Under the pieces are notes generated by a model. It saw nothing but the letters and a program-made list of their open reading frames with translations, was not told the DNA's origin and did no database searches. The position numbers were made by a program, and so were the translations under genes. Source: UBA7672 sp047601145 (lineage in GTDB: Bacteria > Pseudomonadota > Alphaproteobacteria > Caulobacterales > Hyphomonadaceae). From it: a stretch of DNA of 64,000 nucleotides. Of this stretch, positions 25,705 through 33,726 are shown piece by piece; position 1 is the first letter of the stretch, and each line of letters starts with the position of its first letter. Location of the stretch: positions 434,001-498,000 of the forward strand of contig JASGJW010000001.1 in NCBI GenBank assembly GCA_047601145.1, read 5' to 3'.

Positions 25705-26919
25705 TTAGCCGCGGAAGAGCGACAGGATCACCTGCGGCGCCTGGTTGGCGATCGACAGGGCCTGGGCGCCGAGCTGCTGCTTGATCTGCAGCGACTGCAG
25801 CTTGGCCGATTCCTTGGCGAGGTCGGCGTCAACGAGGTTGCCGATGCCGTTCTCGACTTCGTCGGACAGCTTGGACAGGAAGTCCTGCTGGGCGTCGAGG
25901 GCGGTCGCCTGCGAACCGAGCGAAGCCAGCGAGATATTGAGGTCGGTGATCGCCGTCTCGAGCGCGTTGGCGGCCGTGGTGGCGGCGGCCGACGAGGTCG
26001 AGATGTCGACGGTCGAGAAGGACGCGAACATCGAGCCGGCGACCGTGAGGTCGAGGCCGTGGACAACCATCGTGTTCGAGCCGGCCGAGGAGACCGTCGC
26101 GGTCGCGACGCCGTCACCGAGGTTGGTGCCGTCGTTGCCGCTCGAGGAGATCGCGAGATCGTCGAACTGCGTGTCGTTGATCAGGTAGGTGAACTGGCCC
26201 GCAACGTCGTCATACGAGGCCGAGATCTTGCCGCCCGACTGGGCGTTCACGGCCGCGACATAGTCGTCGACGGTCATGCCGGCCGTGAGTTCGACCGAGA
26301 TCGAGAACGTGCTGGTCGTGCCCGAACCCGTCAGGTCGAACGTGATCAGGTCGCCATCGGCGATATCGCCCGCCGATGCACCGACATCGATCACGAGCGC
26401 GGAGCCCGAGACCGGCGTCGTGAGGGCGGCGGTTTGCACGCCGTCCGTGGTCGCAGCAACCGAACCGCCAAGGTCGGAGATCAGCACGTTGAAGTTGAAG
26501 CCGCCGACAGCGAGGTTCGCGCCGTTGAACTGCGCCGAGTTGGCGATCGTGTCGATCTGGCCGCGCAGCGAGTCGAAGTCGGCCTGGAGCGCATCGCGCT
26601 GGTCGGCCGTGAGGTCGTCAGCCTGCGCGGCGACAGCCTTGGCCTTCAGCTTCTGCAGGATCTCACCGATCGACTTGCCGGCCGCGAGGGCGACGTCGAT
26701 CGTGGAGTTGGCGCGGTCGATCCCGTCCTTGACGGCGGCCACCGAGGAGACCCGGCTCCTCTGCCCTTCGGCGATCGCGTAGATCGCGCCGTTGTCGCGG
26801 GCGCTCGAGATCTTGAGGCCCGTCGAAATCTTGTTCTGGACACCTTCCAGTTCGGTGTTCGTGAAGTTCAGGTTCTGGAGCGCAACCATGGCGCTGTAGT
26901 TCGTATTGACGCTCAGCAT
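25705..26919 (-). CDS. Flagellin (with central insert domain)
   Basis: The 404-residue filament protein starts MLSVNTNYSAMVALQNLN and ends SLQIKQQLGAQALSIANQAP...LSLFRG, the D0/D1 ends that pack in the filament. The ends resemble Caulobacter FljK (about 270 residues), but a central insert of about 120 residues (VIDVGASAGDIADGDLITF, YVAAVNAQSGGKISASYD) adds a surface domain. There is no signal peptide; export is by the flagellar system. A sigma-54-type promoter is upstream and a terminator downstream. The insert is nearly identical at DNA level to that of the next gene. Confidence 0.95.
   Translation of the reverse strand: MLSVNTNYSAMVALQNLNFTNTELEGVQNKISTGLKISSARDNGAIYAIAEGQRSRVSSVAAVKDGIDRANSTIDVALAAGKSIGEILQKLKAKAVAAQADDLTADQRDALQADFDSLRGQIDTIANSAQFNGANLAVGGFNFNVLISDLGGSVAATTDGVQTAALTTPVSGSALVIDVGASAGDIADGDLITFDLTGSGTTSTFSISVELTAGMTVDDYVAAVNAQSGGKISASYDDVAGQFTYLINDTQFDDLAISSSGNDGTNLGDGVATATVSSAGSNTMVVHGLDLTVAGSMFASFSTVDISTSSAAATTAANALETAITDLNISLASLGSQATALDAQQDFLSKLSDEVENGIGNLVDADLAKESAKLQSLQIKQQLGAQALSIANQAPQVILSLFRG
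26072..26490. repeat. Flagellin central tract, copy A
   Basis: This 419-base tract aligns without gaps to 27599-28017 with about 30 mismatches by hand count (about 93% identity). The flanking code for the same genes is clearly more diverged. It encodes the central insert domain. The pattern suggests gene conversion or selection after duplication. Confidence 0.8.
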
Positions 26920-26950
26920 GGCTGATGCTCCTGCGCAGACTGTCGTTCAC

Positions 26951-26963
26951 GCCCAATACGGGC
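26951..26963 (-). promoter_or_regulatory. Leader hairpin of the 25705 flagellin
   Basis: GCCC-GTATT-GGGC lies 31 bases upstream of the start codon. The paralogous flagellin has a different hairpin at almost the same distance (29 bases). In Caulobacter FlbT acts on the flagellin mRNA leader, so this is a candidate target. Confidence 0.4.
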
Positions 26964-26980
26964 TTGGACAGGCAGGAGAG

Positions 26981-26996
26981 TTCAAATGCCGTGCCA
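26981..26996 (-). promoter_or_regulatory. Sigma-54-type flagellin promoter
   Basis: On the minus strand TGGCACG-N4-TTGAA matches the -24/-12 consensus TGGCACG-N4-TTGCA except for one base (C to A in the -12 element). It lies 62 bases upstream of the flagellin start. Caulobacter flagellin genes use sigma-54 promoters. The rest of the 26920-27234 gap holds TTAA-rich sequence near 27000-27060, and the terminator of the next flagellin. Confidence 0.65.
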
Positions 26997-27140
26997 GTCT
27001 GTTAAGGTTAACAGCCAGCGGGCAATACCCTGATTTCAATGGGATAGCGGGTTAACCGGGAACGGCCGCCGCTGACGAGCGCCTGAATCAAATTTACCCC
27101 CCGGCACGTTTTGCCGGGACCGGAGGGGGTTTCGGCTAGG

Positions 27141-27181
27141 CAAAAACGGCAGAGGAGCGAGGCCCAAAGGCCCCGCCCCTC
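27141..27181 (-). terminator. Intrinsic terminator after the 27235 flagellin gene
   Basis: Arms 27152-27164 and 27169-27181 form a 13-base stem (two G-U pairs) with a 4-base loop. On the minus strand it is followed within 8 bases by TTTTT. It begins about 53 bases after the flagellin stop. A second weaker hairpin (CCCGGCA/TGCCGGG) is at 27100-27118. Confidence 0.65.
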
Positions 27182-27234
27182 CCAGTTACCGTTTCAACTG
27201 GACCCCGGCCTCACCGCCAGGGGTCATCAGTGAA

Positions 27235-28446
27235 TTAGCGGAAGAACGACAGGACCAGCGACGGCGCCTGGTTGGCGATCGAGAGGGCCTGGGCGCCCAG
27301 CTGCTGCTTGATCTGCAGCGACTGGAGGCGGGCCGATTCCTTCGCCAGGTCAGCGTCGACGAGGTTGCCGATGCCTTGTTCGATCGTGTCCGAGAGCTTC
27401 GAGAGGAAGCCGTTCTGGATGTCCAGAGCGGCAGCCTGCGAACCCATGGTCGCGAGCGACTGGTTGAGCGAGGTGATCGCCGTGTCGATAGCGTTCGAGG
27501 CGGTCGTCGCGGCAGCCGTGGACGTCGAAATGTCCGTGGAAGCCAGCGGCGACAGGATCGAGCCGGTCAGCGAGAAGTCGAAGCCCGTGATCTGGAACGT
27601 GTTCGAGCCGGCCGAGGAGACCGTCGCGGTCGCCACGCCGTCACCGAGGTTGGTGCCGTCCGTGCCGTCCGAAGTGATCGCCAGGTCGTCGAACTGCGTG
27701 TCGTTGATCAGGTAGGTGAACTGACCAGCAACGTCGTCATACGAGGCCGAGATCTTGCCGCCCGACTGGGCGTTCACGGCCGCGACATAGTCGTCGACGG
27801 TCATGCCGGTCGTCAGTTCGACCGAGATCGAGAACGTGCTGTTCGTGCCCGAACCCGTCAGGTCGAACGTGATCAGGTCGCCGTCAGCGATATCGCCGGT
27901 CGAGCCGCCAACGTCGATCACGAGCGCGGAGCCCGAGACCGGCGTCGCGAGGGCGGCGGTTTGCACGCCGTCCGTGGTCGCCGCGGTCGAACCGCCGAGG
28001 TCGGAGATCAGCACGTTCAGCGAGGACGAACCCAGGGCCAGGTTGGCGCCGTTGAACTGCGCGGCGTTGGCGATGGTGTCGATCTGCGAACGGAGGCTCG
28101 CGAAGTCGGCCTGGAGAGCATCACGCTGGTCGGAGGTGAGGTCGTCAGCCTGGGCGGCCACGGCTTTCGCCTTCAACTTCTGCAGGATCTCGCCAACCGA
28201 CTTGCCGGCCGCGAGGGCAACGTCGACCACGGAGGTCGCGCGGTCGATACCGTCTTTGACGGCAGCGACGGACGACACGCGGGCGCGCTGGCCTTCCGCG
28301 ATCGCGTAAACGGCGCCGTTGTCACGGGCCGAAGCGACCTTGAGGCCGGTCGAAATCCGGTTCTGGACTTCGTTCAGTTCTTTGTTGGTGGAGTTGAGGG
28401 ATTGCAGCGCGACAGACGCGCCAAAGTTCGAGTTCACGCTAAGCAT
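27235..28446 (-). CDS. Flagellin (with central insert domain), second copy
   Basis: The 403-residue protein begins MLSVNSNFGASVALQSLN and ends SLQIKQQLGAQALSIANQAP...LSFFR. It is a paralogue of the 25705 product: conserved N and C ends, a near-identical central insert, but a diverged segment just after the insert (FQITGFDFSLTGSIL versus MVVHGLDLTVAGSMF). It lies directly downstream of flaF and flbT. Its upstream region has a clear leader hairpin but no sigma-54 consensus that I can see, so it may be driven from the flbT-flaF transcript or another promoter. Confidence 0.95.
   Translation of the reverse strand: MLSVNSNFGASVALQSLNSTNKELNEVQNRISTGLKVASARDNGAVYAIAEGQRARVSSVAAVKDGIDRATSVVDVALAAGKSVGEILQKLKAKAVAAQADDLTSDQRDALQADFASLRSQIDTIANAAQFNGANLALGSSSLNVLISDLGGSTAATTDGVQTAALATPVSGSALVIDVGGSTGDIADGDLITFDLTGSGTNSTFSISVELTTGMTVDDYVAAVNAQSGGKISASYDDVAGQFTYLINDTQFDDLAITSDGTDGTNLGDGVATATVSSAGSNTFQITGFDFSLTGSILSPLASTDISTSTAAATTASNAIDTAITSLNQSLATMGSQAAALDIQNGFLSKLSDTIEQGIGNLVDADLAKESARLQSLQIKQQLGAQALSIANQAPSLVLSFFR
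27599..28017. repeat. Flagellin central tract, copy B
   Basis: Partner of the tract at 26072-26490, same length and orientation, about 93% identical by hand count. The code on both sides is much less similar. Confidence 0.8.
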
Positions 28447-28475
28447 GACTGGAAGTCTCCGTTCTGGGTCGAAGA

Positions 28476-28492
28476 CCGATCATTTTGATCGG
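28476..28492 (-). promoter_or_regulatory. Leader hairpin of the 27235 flagellin
   Basis: CCGATCA and TGATCGG form a perfect 7-base stem with a 3-base loop, 29 bases upstream of the start codon and just before the GGAGA ribosome binding site. A second small stem (GGCGC/GCGCC) lies immediately upstream, near 28500-28514. Position and the nearby flbT gene suggest mRNA-level control. Confidence 0.5.
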
Positions 28493-28620
28493 CCGCAGGC
28501 GCGTTTTGCGCCCACATTCGTCCACATAAGCGGAGAGGTCTTAATTAGAGGTGTGATGCGCGAAAGGAAATTGCTTCCGGGGCGCTAACCAGCCCCCGCG
28601 CCGTATACGGATCGTTAGGA

Positions 28621-28989
28621 TTATGCCGCGGGGACAGGCGTTGCAGGGGCAAGGCCTTGCATGATCGTGCGATTTATATCGATCAGCACGTCGAAGGAGG
28701 CCCCTTCCCGCATCACCTGGCTGGAGTGCTTGTCCACGAACAAGGACAAGGAGATGATCTGGGCGCGCAGGGACTGCGACAATTGGTTCCCGTCGGCGGA
28801 ACAGTCGGCGGCAAGCAGCGACCACAGGCGGCGGTTGAGCGCCAGCGCTTCCATCCTGCGGCCAACTTCGGTCGCAGGAAGGCTGGCGGCGTCAATCAGC
28901 CCGCGCGTCGCCGCCGCGAAGGCGCGATACTCGGCCTGACGCGGACCTTCAGTCTTCTTCGCCGCGTTCTGGTACGCCTGGATCGACAT
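28621..28989 (-). CDS. flaF: Flagellar biosynthesis regulator FlaF
   Basis: The 122-residue helical protein starts MSIQAYQNAAKKTEGPRQAE, the FlaF family start, with RLWSLLAADCSADGNQLSQ and LRAQIISLSLFVDKHS in the middle. FlaF helps flagellin production and works opposite to FlbT in Caulobacter. Its start lies inside the end of flbT (41-base overlap), so translation is probably coupled. A short Ala/Pro tail ends the protein. Confidence 0.9.
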   Translation of the reverse strand: MSIQAYQNAAKKTEGPRQAEYRAFAAATRGLIDAASLPATEVGRRMEALALNRRLWSLLAADCSADGNQLSQSLRAQIISLSLFVDKHSSQVMREGASFDVLIDINRTIMQGLAPATPVPAA

Positions 28990-29374
28990 TGCCCAGTAAT
29001 CCCTGTTCGTAGGTTAGTAGCTTCCGGCACCTGGTCAGCGCCTTGTAGTAATCGGCCCCCATCACCTCGCGGGACAGGGACACGCATTCCTTGAGGACGT
29101 CGGTCGAGCGGATGGCGCCCATGAACTCGTTCAGGCGCAGCACGAACTCGTCGTAGAATTTGTTGGCCTCGGTGGGGTCGAGGTACATCATCATGATCGG
29201 GAAATAGATCCGCCGCGCCGGAGTATTGGCGTCCTCGGGCTGGATGATGTCCTTCTCACGCAGGATCGACGCCTTGTTCTGCAGCAGAAGGACCGCGCGG
29301 CGGTCTCCGTTCTGCAGCACCGCCCCGTTGACCACGAAGCGTTCGCCCGGCTTGAGCGAGAGTTTGAGGGGCAT
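28949..29374 (-). CDS. flbT: Flagellin mRNA regulator FlbT
   Basis: The 141-residue protein begins MPLKLSLKPGERFVVNGAVL and contains LLLQNKASILREKDIIQPED and RIYFPIMMMYLD, diagnostic for FlbT. In Caulobacter FlbT binds the flagellin leader and promotes mRNA decay. The frame is open far upstream (to 30340, opposite the MoxR gene), but the family start at 29374 is clear, and length equals the Caulobacter protein. It precedes flaF and the two main flagellin genes. Confidence 0.95.
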   Translation of the reverse strand: MPLKLSLKPGERFVVNGAVLQNGDRRAVLLLQNKASILREKDIIQPEDANTPARRIYFPIMMMYLDPTEANKFYDEFVLRLNEFMGAIRSTDVLKECVSLSREVMGADYYKALTRCRKLLTYEQGLLGNVDPGVPERGEED

Positions 29375-29560
29375 CCATTCCTCCCGGCCGGGCGCTTTTC
29401 CCCGGATTCGCACCGGAGTCTGAACGTGGCCGAACAGCCGGTCTAGCCGCCGTTCCTTAAGTTTTGCTTGTCCGCGGGTAACCGGGACGCCCCGCCCCGG
29501 CTTCCCTCCCCGGCTTAAATCCGCTCTAACCGTAATGATCGTTCCAGCGGGGTAGTGCAC

Positions 29561-30418
29561 ATGGCCGACATCAAGCGTTTCGAGGGGTCCGACCACTATG
29601 TCGCGACCGATGATCTCCGGGTGGCGGTAAACGCCTCCGTGGCGCTGGAGCGTCCCCTGCTGGTCAAGGGCGAACCCGGCACCGGCAAGACCATGCTGGC
29701 CCTCGAAGTCGCACGCGCACTCGGCATGCCGATCATCGAATGGCACATCAAGTCGACCACCAAGGCGCACCAGGGTCTCTACGAATATGACGCCGTCGCC
29801 CGCCTGCGCGATGGCCAGCTCGGCGACGAGCGCGCCCGCGACATCCGCAACTACATCAAGAAGGGCAAGCTCTGGGAGGCGTTCACCGCCGAGAAGCGCC
29901 CCGTCCTCCTGATCGACGAGATCGACAAGGCCGACATCGAATTCCCGAACGACCTCCTGCAGGAGCTCGATCGCATGGAGTTCTACTGTTACGAGCTCGA
30001 CGAGACGATCAAGGCGAAGGTTCGCCCGGTCGTCATCATCACCTCGAACAATGAGAAGGAACTGCCCGACGCCTTCCTGCGCCGCTGCTTCTTCCACTAC
30101 ATCAAGTTCCCGGACGACCAGACGATGAGCGCGATCATCGATGTCCACTTCCCGGGCATCAAGAAGCGCCTCGTCTCGGAAGCGCTCGCGACCTTCTACA
30201 AGATGCGCGACGTGCCCGGCCTCAAGAAGAAGCCGTCGACGTCCGAACTGCTCGACTGGCTCAAGCTGCTTCTCTCCGAAGACATCGATCCAGAGACCCT
30301 TCGCGAGAAGAACCCGAACAAGCTCGTCCCTCCCCTCCATGGCGCGCTGCTCAAGAACGAACAGGACATCCAGCTGTTCGAACGCCTCGCCTTCCTGGCG
30401 CGGCGCGAGAACGGCTGA
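29561..30418 (+). CDS. MoxR-family AAA+ ATPase
   Basis: The 285-residue protein has Walker A (VKGEPGTGKTMLAL, about 32-45), Walker B (RPVLLIDEIDKAD, about 113-125), sensor 1 (VVIITSNNEKELPDAFLRRC, with the arginine finger region) and a C-terminal lid. MoxR ATPases act as chaperones, usually with a VWA-domain partner; no such partner follows here. The start is ATG 29561. It is divergent from flbT. Confidence 0.9.
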   Translation: MADIKRFEGSDHYVATDDLRVAVNASVALERPLLVKGEPGTGKTMLALEVARALGMPIIEWHIKSTTKAHQGLYEYDAVARLRDGQLGDERARDIRNYIKKGKLWEAFTAEKRPVLLIDEIDKADIEFPNDLLQELDRMEFYCYELDETIKAKVRPVVIITSNNEKELPDAFLRRCFFHYIKFPDDQTMSAIIDVHFPGIKKRLVSEALATFYKMRDVPGLKKKPSTSELLDWLKLLLSEDIDPETLREKNPNKLVPPLHGALLKNEQDIQLFERLAFLARRENG

Positions 30419-30455
30419 TCACCGGCCTTCAGTAGGCCTTTGACAGGGGGACTAC

Positions 30456-31130
30456 ATGAACCTGATGAATGTGGTGCGCATCGCCAAGGTGATCGCGCTC
30501 CTGGCCTTCGTGCTGCCGTGGGTGGCCATCTCATGCAGCGTGCCGGGCCAGGGATCGATTGATCTTGCTACCGCTTCGGGCATCGAACTCATCCAGGGCA
30601 AGATGACTGCCAATCCCGACGCGTCGAAACAGATGTCGCGCGGCATGGGCCTTCCGCAGGATGCCTCCGGCGGAAATTCCGGGATGGAAACGAACGCTCC
30701 GCCCGAGCTCGGCATGAACATCTTCGGCATCGCCACGGCTGTCGTCATCGTCGTCGGCCTCCTGCTCAGCTTCGCCGGCAAGGGGGCGACGGCCGCCCGC
30801 AATGTGCTGATCACCAGCCTCGTGGGCGCCGCCCTCGCCTTCGGCACGGTCTGGTGGTGGAAAGACCAGATCAAGAAGGAAGGCATGAAGGACGAGCAGT
30901 CCAGCTCCAGCGCCAGCTCGCCCTTCGGCGACACGTCCGGCAATCCCTTCGGCGGAGGCGGCATGAACGCGATGGGCGCGAACATGATCGACAGCATGCT
31001 GCAGGAACGCTTCGGCTACTGGATCTGCCTCTCGGCTCTCATCGTCGCGGCGGGCGCAGCCGGCCTTGGCATGGCCGCGAGCGCATCGGCGACGGCGCCG
31101 AAGCCAGACGGCGCGCCGCCGGCCGCGTAG
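30456..31130 (+). CDS. Hypothetical membrane protein
   Basis: The 224-residue protein has three or four hydrophobic segments: IALLAFVLPWVAISC near the N-terminus, IATAVVIVVGLLLSFA and LITSLVGAALAFGTVWWW in the middle, and ICLSALIVAAGAAGLGMAA near the end. The loops are Met/Gly/Ser-rich. It follows the MoxR gene by 37 bases and is likely cotranscribed, so it may be a client or partner. No family recognised. Confidence 0.65.
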   Translation: MNLMNVVRIAKVIALLAFVLPWVAISCSVPGQGSIDLATASGIELIQGKMTANPDASKQMSRGMGLPQDASGGNSGMETNAPPELGMNIFGIATAVVIVVGLLLSFAGKGATAARNVLITSLVGAALAFGTVWWWKDQIKKEGMKDEQSSSSASSPFGDTSGNPFGGGGMNAMGANMIDSMLQERFGYWICLSALIVAAGAAGLGMAASASATAPKPDGAPPAA

Positions 31131-31152
31131 GATCAACCCTGCCTCTGTGCAG

Positions 31153-32061
31153 TTACTTGGCTATGTGGGCGGCAGCCCACTGGCCAAGGCGCTGGATCGC
31201 ATTGCGCGCCTGTCCGAGCATCGGATACCGCGCCTGGAAAACGTGAAACATCTCCGGCCAGATCTCAAGCGAGACGGGCACGCCCGCGGCGCCCAGCCGC
31301 TCGGCCAGCGAGGTTGAATCCGACATGAGGATTTCCGCTTCACCCGTCTGGATGAAGGTCGGCGGCAGTCCGCGCAAGTCAGCCTTGAGGATCGAGAACT
31401 TGCTTTCGCCCAGATACTGCACCGCGCGCGTGTTGAGCCCGTTGGTGGTGAGGAAGGGATCGCGCTGCGCCTTTGCCGTATGGCTCCAGCCGTGATTTCC
31501 AAGATCAACCCACGGCGAGAGCAGCATCATGCCCGCTGGCATGGCAAGGCCCAGCTCCTTCAGCCGCAGCGCGGTCGCCACGGCCAGTCCGCCGCCGGCA
31601 GAATCGCCCGCAAGGATGATCCGGTTCGCCTGCACGCCTTCGCCCAGGATGGCCTGGTAGGAGCGCACGCAATCCTCGAGCGCCGCCGGATGGCGATGCT
31701 CGGGCGCAAGCCGGTAGTCCGGCACGATGGCTGCGATCTTGGCGCTGGCCGCAACCTGCGAGGCGAGACCTTTGTGGCTGCGCGAGGAGCCCATGGTGAA
31801 CCCGCCGCCATGCAGCCAGAGAATCACATGATCCCCGCTACATCCCTTGGGCAACAGTCCGAGCGAGGACACGCCGCCAAGATCGATCTCGGACATGGTC
31901 GACATTTCGGGCAAGGGATCGTTTTCGGCGTAGGCGTCATACGCCTTGCGAAGGGCCGTGAAATCGGTCGGATCAACGCCCTGAAGCCGGCGCGCCAGCG
32001 ACTCGCGCGCCTGCGCAAGCTCGTTGGTCAACGATCCGGTGTGAGCAGAAACGGTGCTCAA
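31153..32061 (-). CDS. Alpha/beta-hydrolase (hormone-sensitive-lipase-type esterase)
   Basis: The 302-residue enzyme shows the HSL-family oxyanion motif HGGGFTMGS (about residue 85), the nucleophile elbow GDSAGGGLA (about 150), a likely acid in AEILMSDS and the catalytic histidine in PEMFHVFQ near the C-terminus. It should hydrolyse short-chain acyl esters. No signal peptide is seen, so it is probably cytoplasmic. It stands alone, downstream of the ECF sigma gene on the same strand. Confidence 0.88.
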   Translation of the reverse strand: MSTVSAHTGSLTNELAQARESLARRLQGVDPTDFTALRKAYDAYAENDPLPEMSTMSEIDLGGVSSLGLLPKGCSGDHVILWLHGGGFTMGSSRSHKGLASQVAASAKIAAIVPDYRLAPEHRHPAALEDCVRSYQAILGEGVQANRIILAGDSAGGGLAVATALRLKELGLAMPAGMMLLSPWVDLGNHGWSHTAKAQRDPFLTTNGLNTRAVQYLGESKFSILKADLRGLPPTFIQTGEAEILMSDSTSLAERLGAAGVPVSLEIWPEMFHVFQARYPMLGQARNAIQRLGQWAAAHIAK

Positions 32062-32259
32062 AGCGTACCTCCGTGCGCCTCAGCCCCAGCCGAGACAAGC
32101 ACAAGCGCATGGCAAATGCCATGCCGTGCGCCTGCTGTTAACCGGTGGCGCCACGCTCGCGCAACGGCAATGGGCGCCTTTCACTGAGTCGCGCAGCCTT
32201 AATCATCGCCGGAGCCGAAACGACCAGCAGCGCCTGCCCGCCCGCACGCCCGGACTGGG

Positions 32260-33138
32260 TCAGAATTCCAGCTCGAGCGTCGCTATGGCGGCCGGATCGG
32301 CGATAAGGCTGATCTCGACGATCCGGTCCCCCGCGATCATGAAATCGAAGACCATCCGCACTGTCCCGCCTGGCGCGATCACCAGCCCCGGATCGCCTTC
32401 CACCAGCGCCAGACGGGCCATCCTCGCCCGTCCCCTGAACCGCTCGGCGACCTCCTCTCGTCCGTGGATTTCCGGCGCCAGCGCGGGCGTGTCGCCGATG
32501 CGCGCCAGGCTGGCCGCGAGGGCCCCCGCATCCGACCTGAGCACCACGTCCGGATCCAGCACCGCCAGCAACGCGCCAAAGTCCCCGCCCTGGGACGCCG
32601 CCAGGAAGGCGTTCACCACCTCCCGCTGCCGCGCGCGATCGGCCTCCAACCCTTCCGCACCACCCTGCACCCGCCGCCTTGCCCGGCTCGCCAGCTGCCG
32701 CGCCGCCGCTGGCGACCGTCTCACAAGCGGAGCAATCTCGTCGAACGAAAGGTTGAACATGTCGTGCAGTACGAACGCCACCCGCTCCGCCGGCGACAGC
32801 GTCTCGAGCACAACCAGCATCGCGATACCGATCGAGTCCGCAACCTCCGCGGCCCGCCCAACATCCTCCCCGCCTGCGACATCGTCCGCGCTGGCGATAG
32901 GTTCCTCGCGCCGTGTCTTCCGCGCGCGCAGCATGTCGAGACACACACGCGCCACCACCGTCGTCAGCCACGCCCGAAGATTCTCGACCTTGTCCGCATC
33001 CGCCCGCGCTAGCCGCAACCATGCCTCCTGCACGGCGTCGTCCGCCTCGCCCCGCGTCCCCAGCATCCGGTAAGCGACCGCGCATAGATGCCGGCGATTG
33101 GCTTCGAACTGCACGGCCAGATCGTTTTTTCCGTCCAT
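32260..33138 (-). CDS. ECF41-type sigma factor with SnoaL-like C-terminal domain
   Basis: The 292-residue protein has sigma region 2 (FEANRRHLCAVAYRMLGTRG, AWLRLARADADKVENLRAWL), region 4 (LSPAERVAFVLHDMFNLSFDEIAPLV) and then a SnoaL-like domain (ADRARQREVVNAFLAASQGG to the end). This fusion is typical of ECF41 sigma factors, in which the extension regulates activity without an anti-sigma protein. A matching promoter is directly upstream, so it is likely self-activating, and a second one faces the VOC gene. Confidence 0.9.
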   Translation of the reverse strand: MDGKNDLAVQFEANRRHLCAVAYRMLGTRGEADDAVQEAWLRLARADADKVENLRAWLTTVVARVCLDMLRARKTRREEPIASADDVAGGEDVGRAAEVADSIGIAMLVVLETLSPAERVAFVLHDMFNLSFDEIAPLVRRSPAAARQLASRARRRVQGGAEGLEADRARQREVVNAFLAASQGGDFGALLAVLDPDVVLRSDAGALAASLARIGDTPALAPEIHGREEVAERFRGRARMARLALVEGDPGLVIAPGGTVRMVFDFMIAGDRIVEISLIADPAAIATLELEF

Positions 33139-33139
33139 C

Positions 33140-33166
33140 GGTCACATTCCCTGCGGCCAATCCGTC
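33140..33166 (+). promoter_or_regulatory. ECF41-type promoter for the VOC gene
   Basis: GGTCACA at 33140-33146, a 16-base spacer, then CGTC at 33163-33166 matches the ECF41 promoter pattern (TGTCACA-N16-CGTC, as I recall it) except for the first base. It would start transcription near 33174, about 38 bases before the VOC start codon. Confidence 0.6.
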
Positions 33167-33174
33167 AACACCAT

Positions 33175-33201
33175 GACGAACGGCGTCAAGCCGGTGTGAC
33201 A
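33175..33201 (-). promoter_or_regulatory. ECF41-type promoter for the sigma factor gene
   Basis: On the minus strand TGTCACA (33195-33201), a 16-base spacer and CGTC (33175-33178) match the ECF41 promoter exactly. It lies 36 bases upstream of the sigma gene start. The -10 element is only 8 bases from that of the plus-strand promoter, so the two promoters face each other. Confidence 0.75.
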
Positions 33202-33211
33202 GGAGACGCCT

Positions 33212-33721
33212 ATGCAGGCCTTTGGAGTTCGCGCGACCGGCGCAGCCCTCGCCGCTCTGATGCTTCTCGCCGGAGCCGCAGCCGCACGGGCGCAAACAAC
33301 GGAGACCAATCCGATGCAAGTCAGGATCCGCTATATCGTCAACGACGTACCCGGCTCTGTCGCGTTCTACACGGACAAGTTGGGCTTCCGCATCGACGCC
33401 CAGTCAGGCCCCTACTTCGCCGCGCTCTCGCGTGGCGGGGTCCAGCTCCTGCTCAGTCCCGTGAAGGGCCCCGGCAGCGCCTCGCAACCGATGCCCGATG
33501 GAAAGCTACCCGCGCCGGGCGGCTGGAACCGCGTGGTGCTCGACACGCCCCATCTCGAAGCCGACGTCGAACGGCTGCGCAAGGATGGCGTTCGCTTCCG
33601 CAACGAGATCATCGTCGGCCTCGGCGGCAACCAGATCCTCCTCGACGATCCTTCCGGCAATCTCGTCGAACTCTTCCAACCCACCGCTGTCTATCGTCCT
33701 CCCGAGCCCGCCGGCCACTGA
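33212..33721 (+). CDS. Secreted VOC-family protein
   Basis: The 169-residue protein has a signal peptide (AALAALMLLAGAAAARA) followed by a glyoxalase/bleomycin-resistance (VOC) domain: VRIRYIVNDVPGSVAFYTDK, then GGVQLLLSPV and the end motif NQILLDDPSGNLVELFQP. Export is unusual for VOC proteins, which are mostly cytoplasmic. Divergent position and a matching promoter suggest control by the ECF41 sigma factor. The substrate cannot be told. Confidence 0.85.
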   Translation: MQAFGVRATGAALAALMLLAGAAAARAQTTETNPMQVRIRYIVNDVPGSVAFYTDKLGFRIDAQSGPYFAALSRGGVQLLLSPVKGPGSASQPMPDGKLPAPGGWNRVVLDTPHLEADVERLRKDGVRFRNEIIVGLGGNQILLDDPSGNLVELFQPTAVYRPPEPAGH

Positions 33722-33726
33722 ACGGA

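Noticed and set aside
28949..30340. A 463-residue protein ending in FlbT
   Set aside because: The N-terminal 320 residues are antisense to the MoxR ATPase gene; FlbT starts at 29374 by family comparison.
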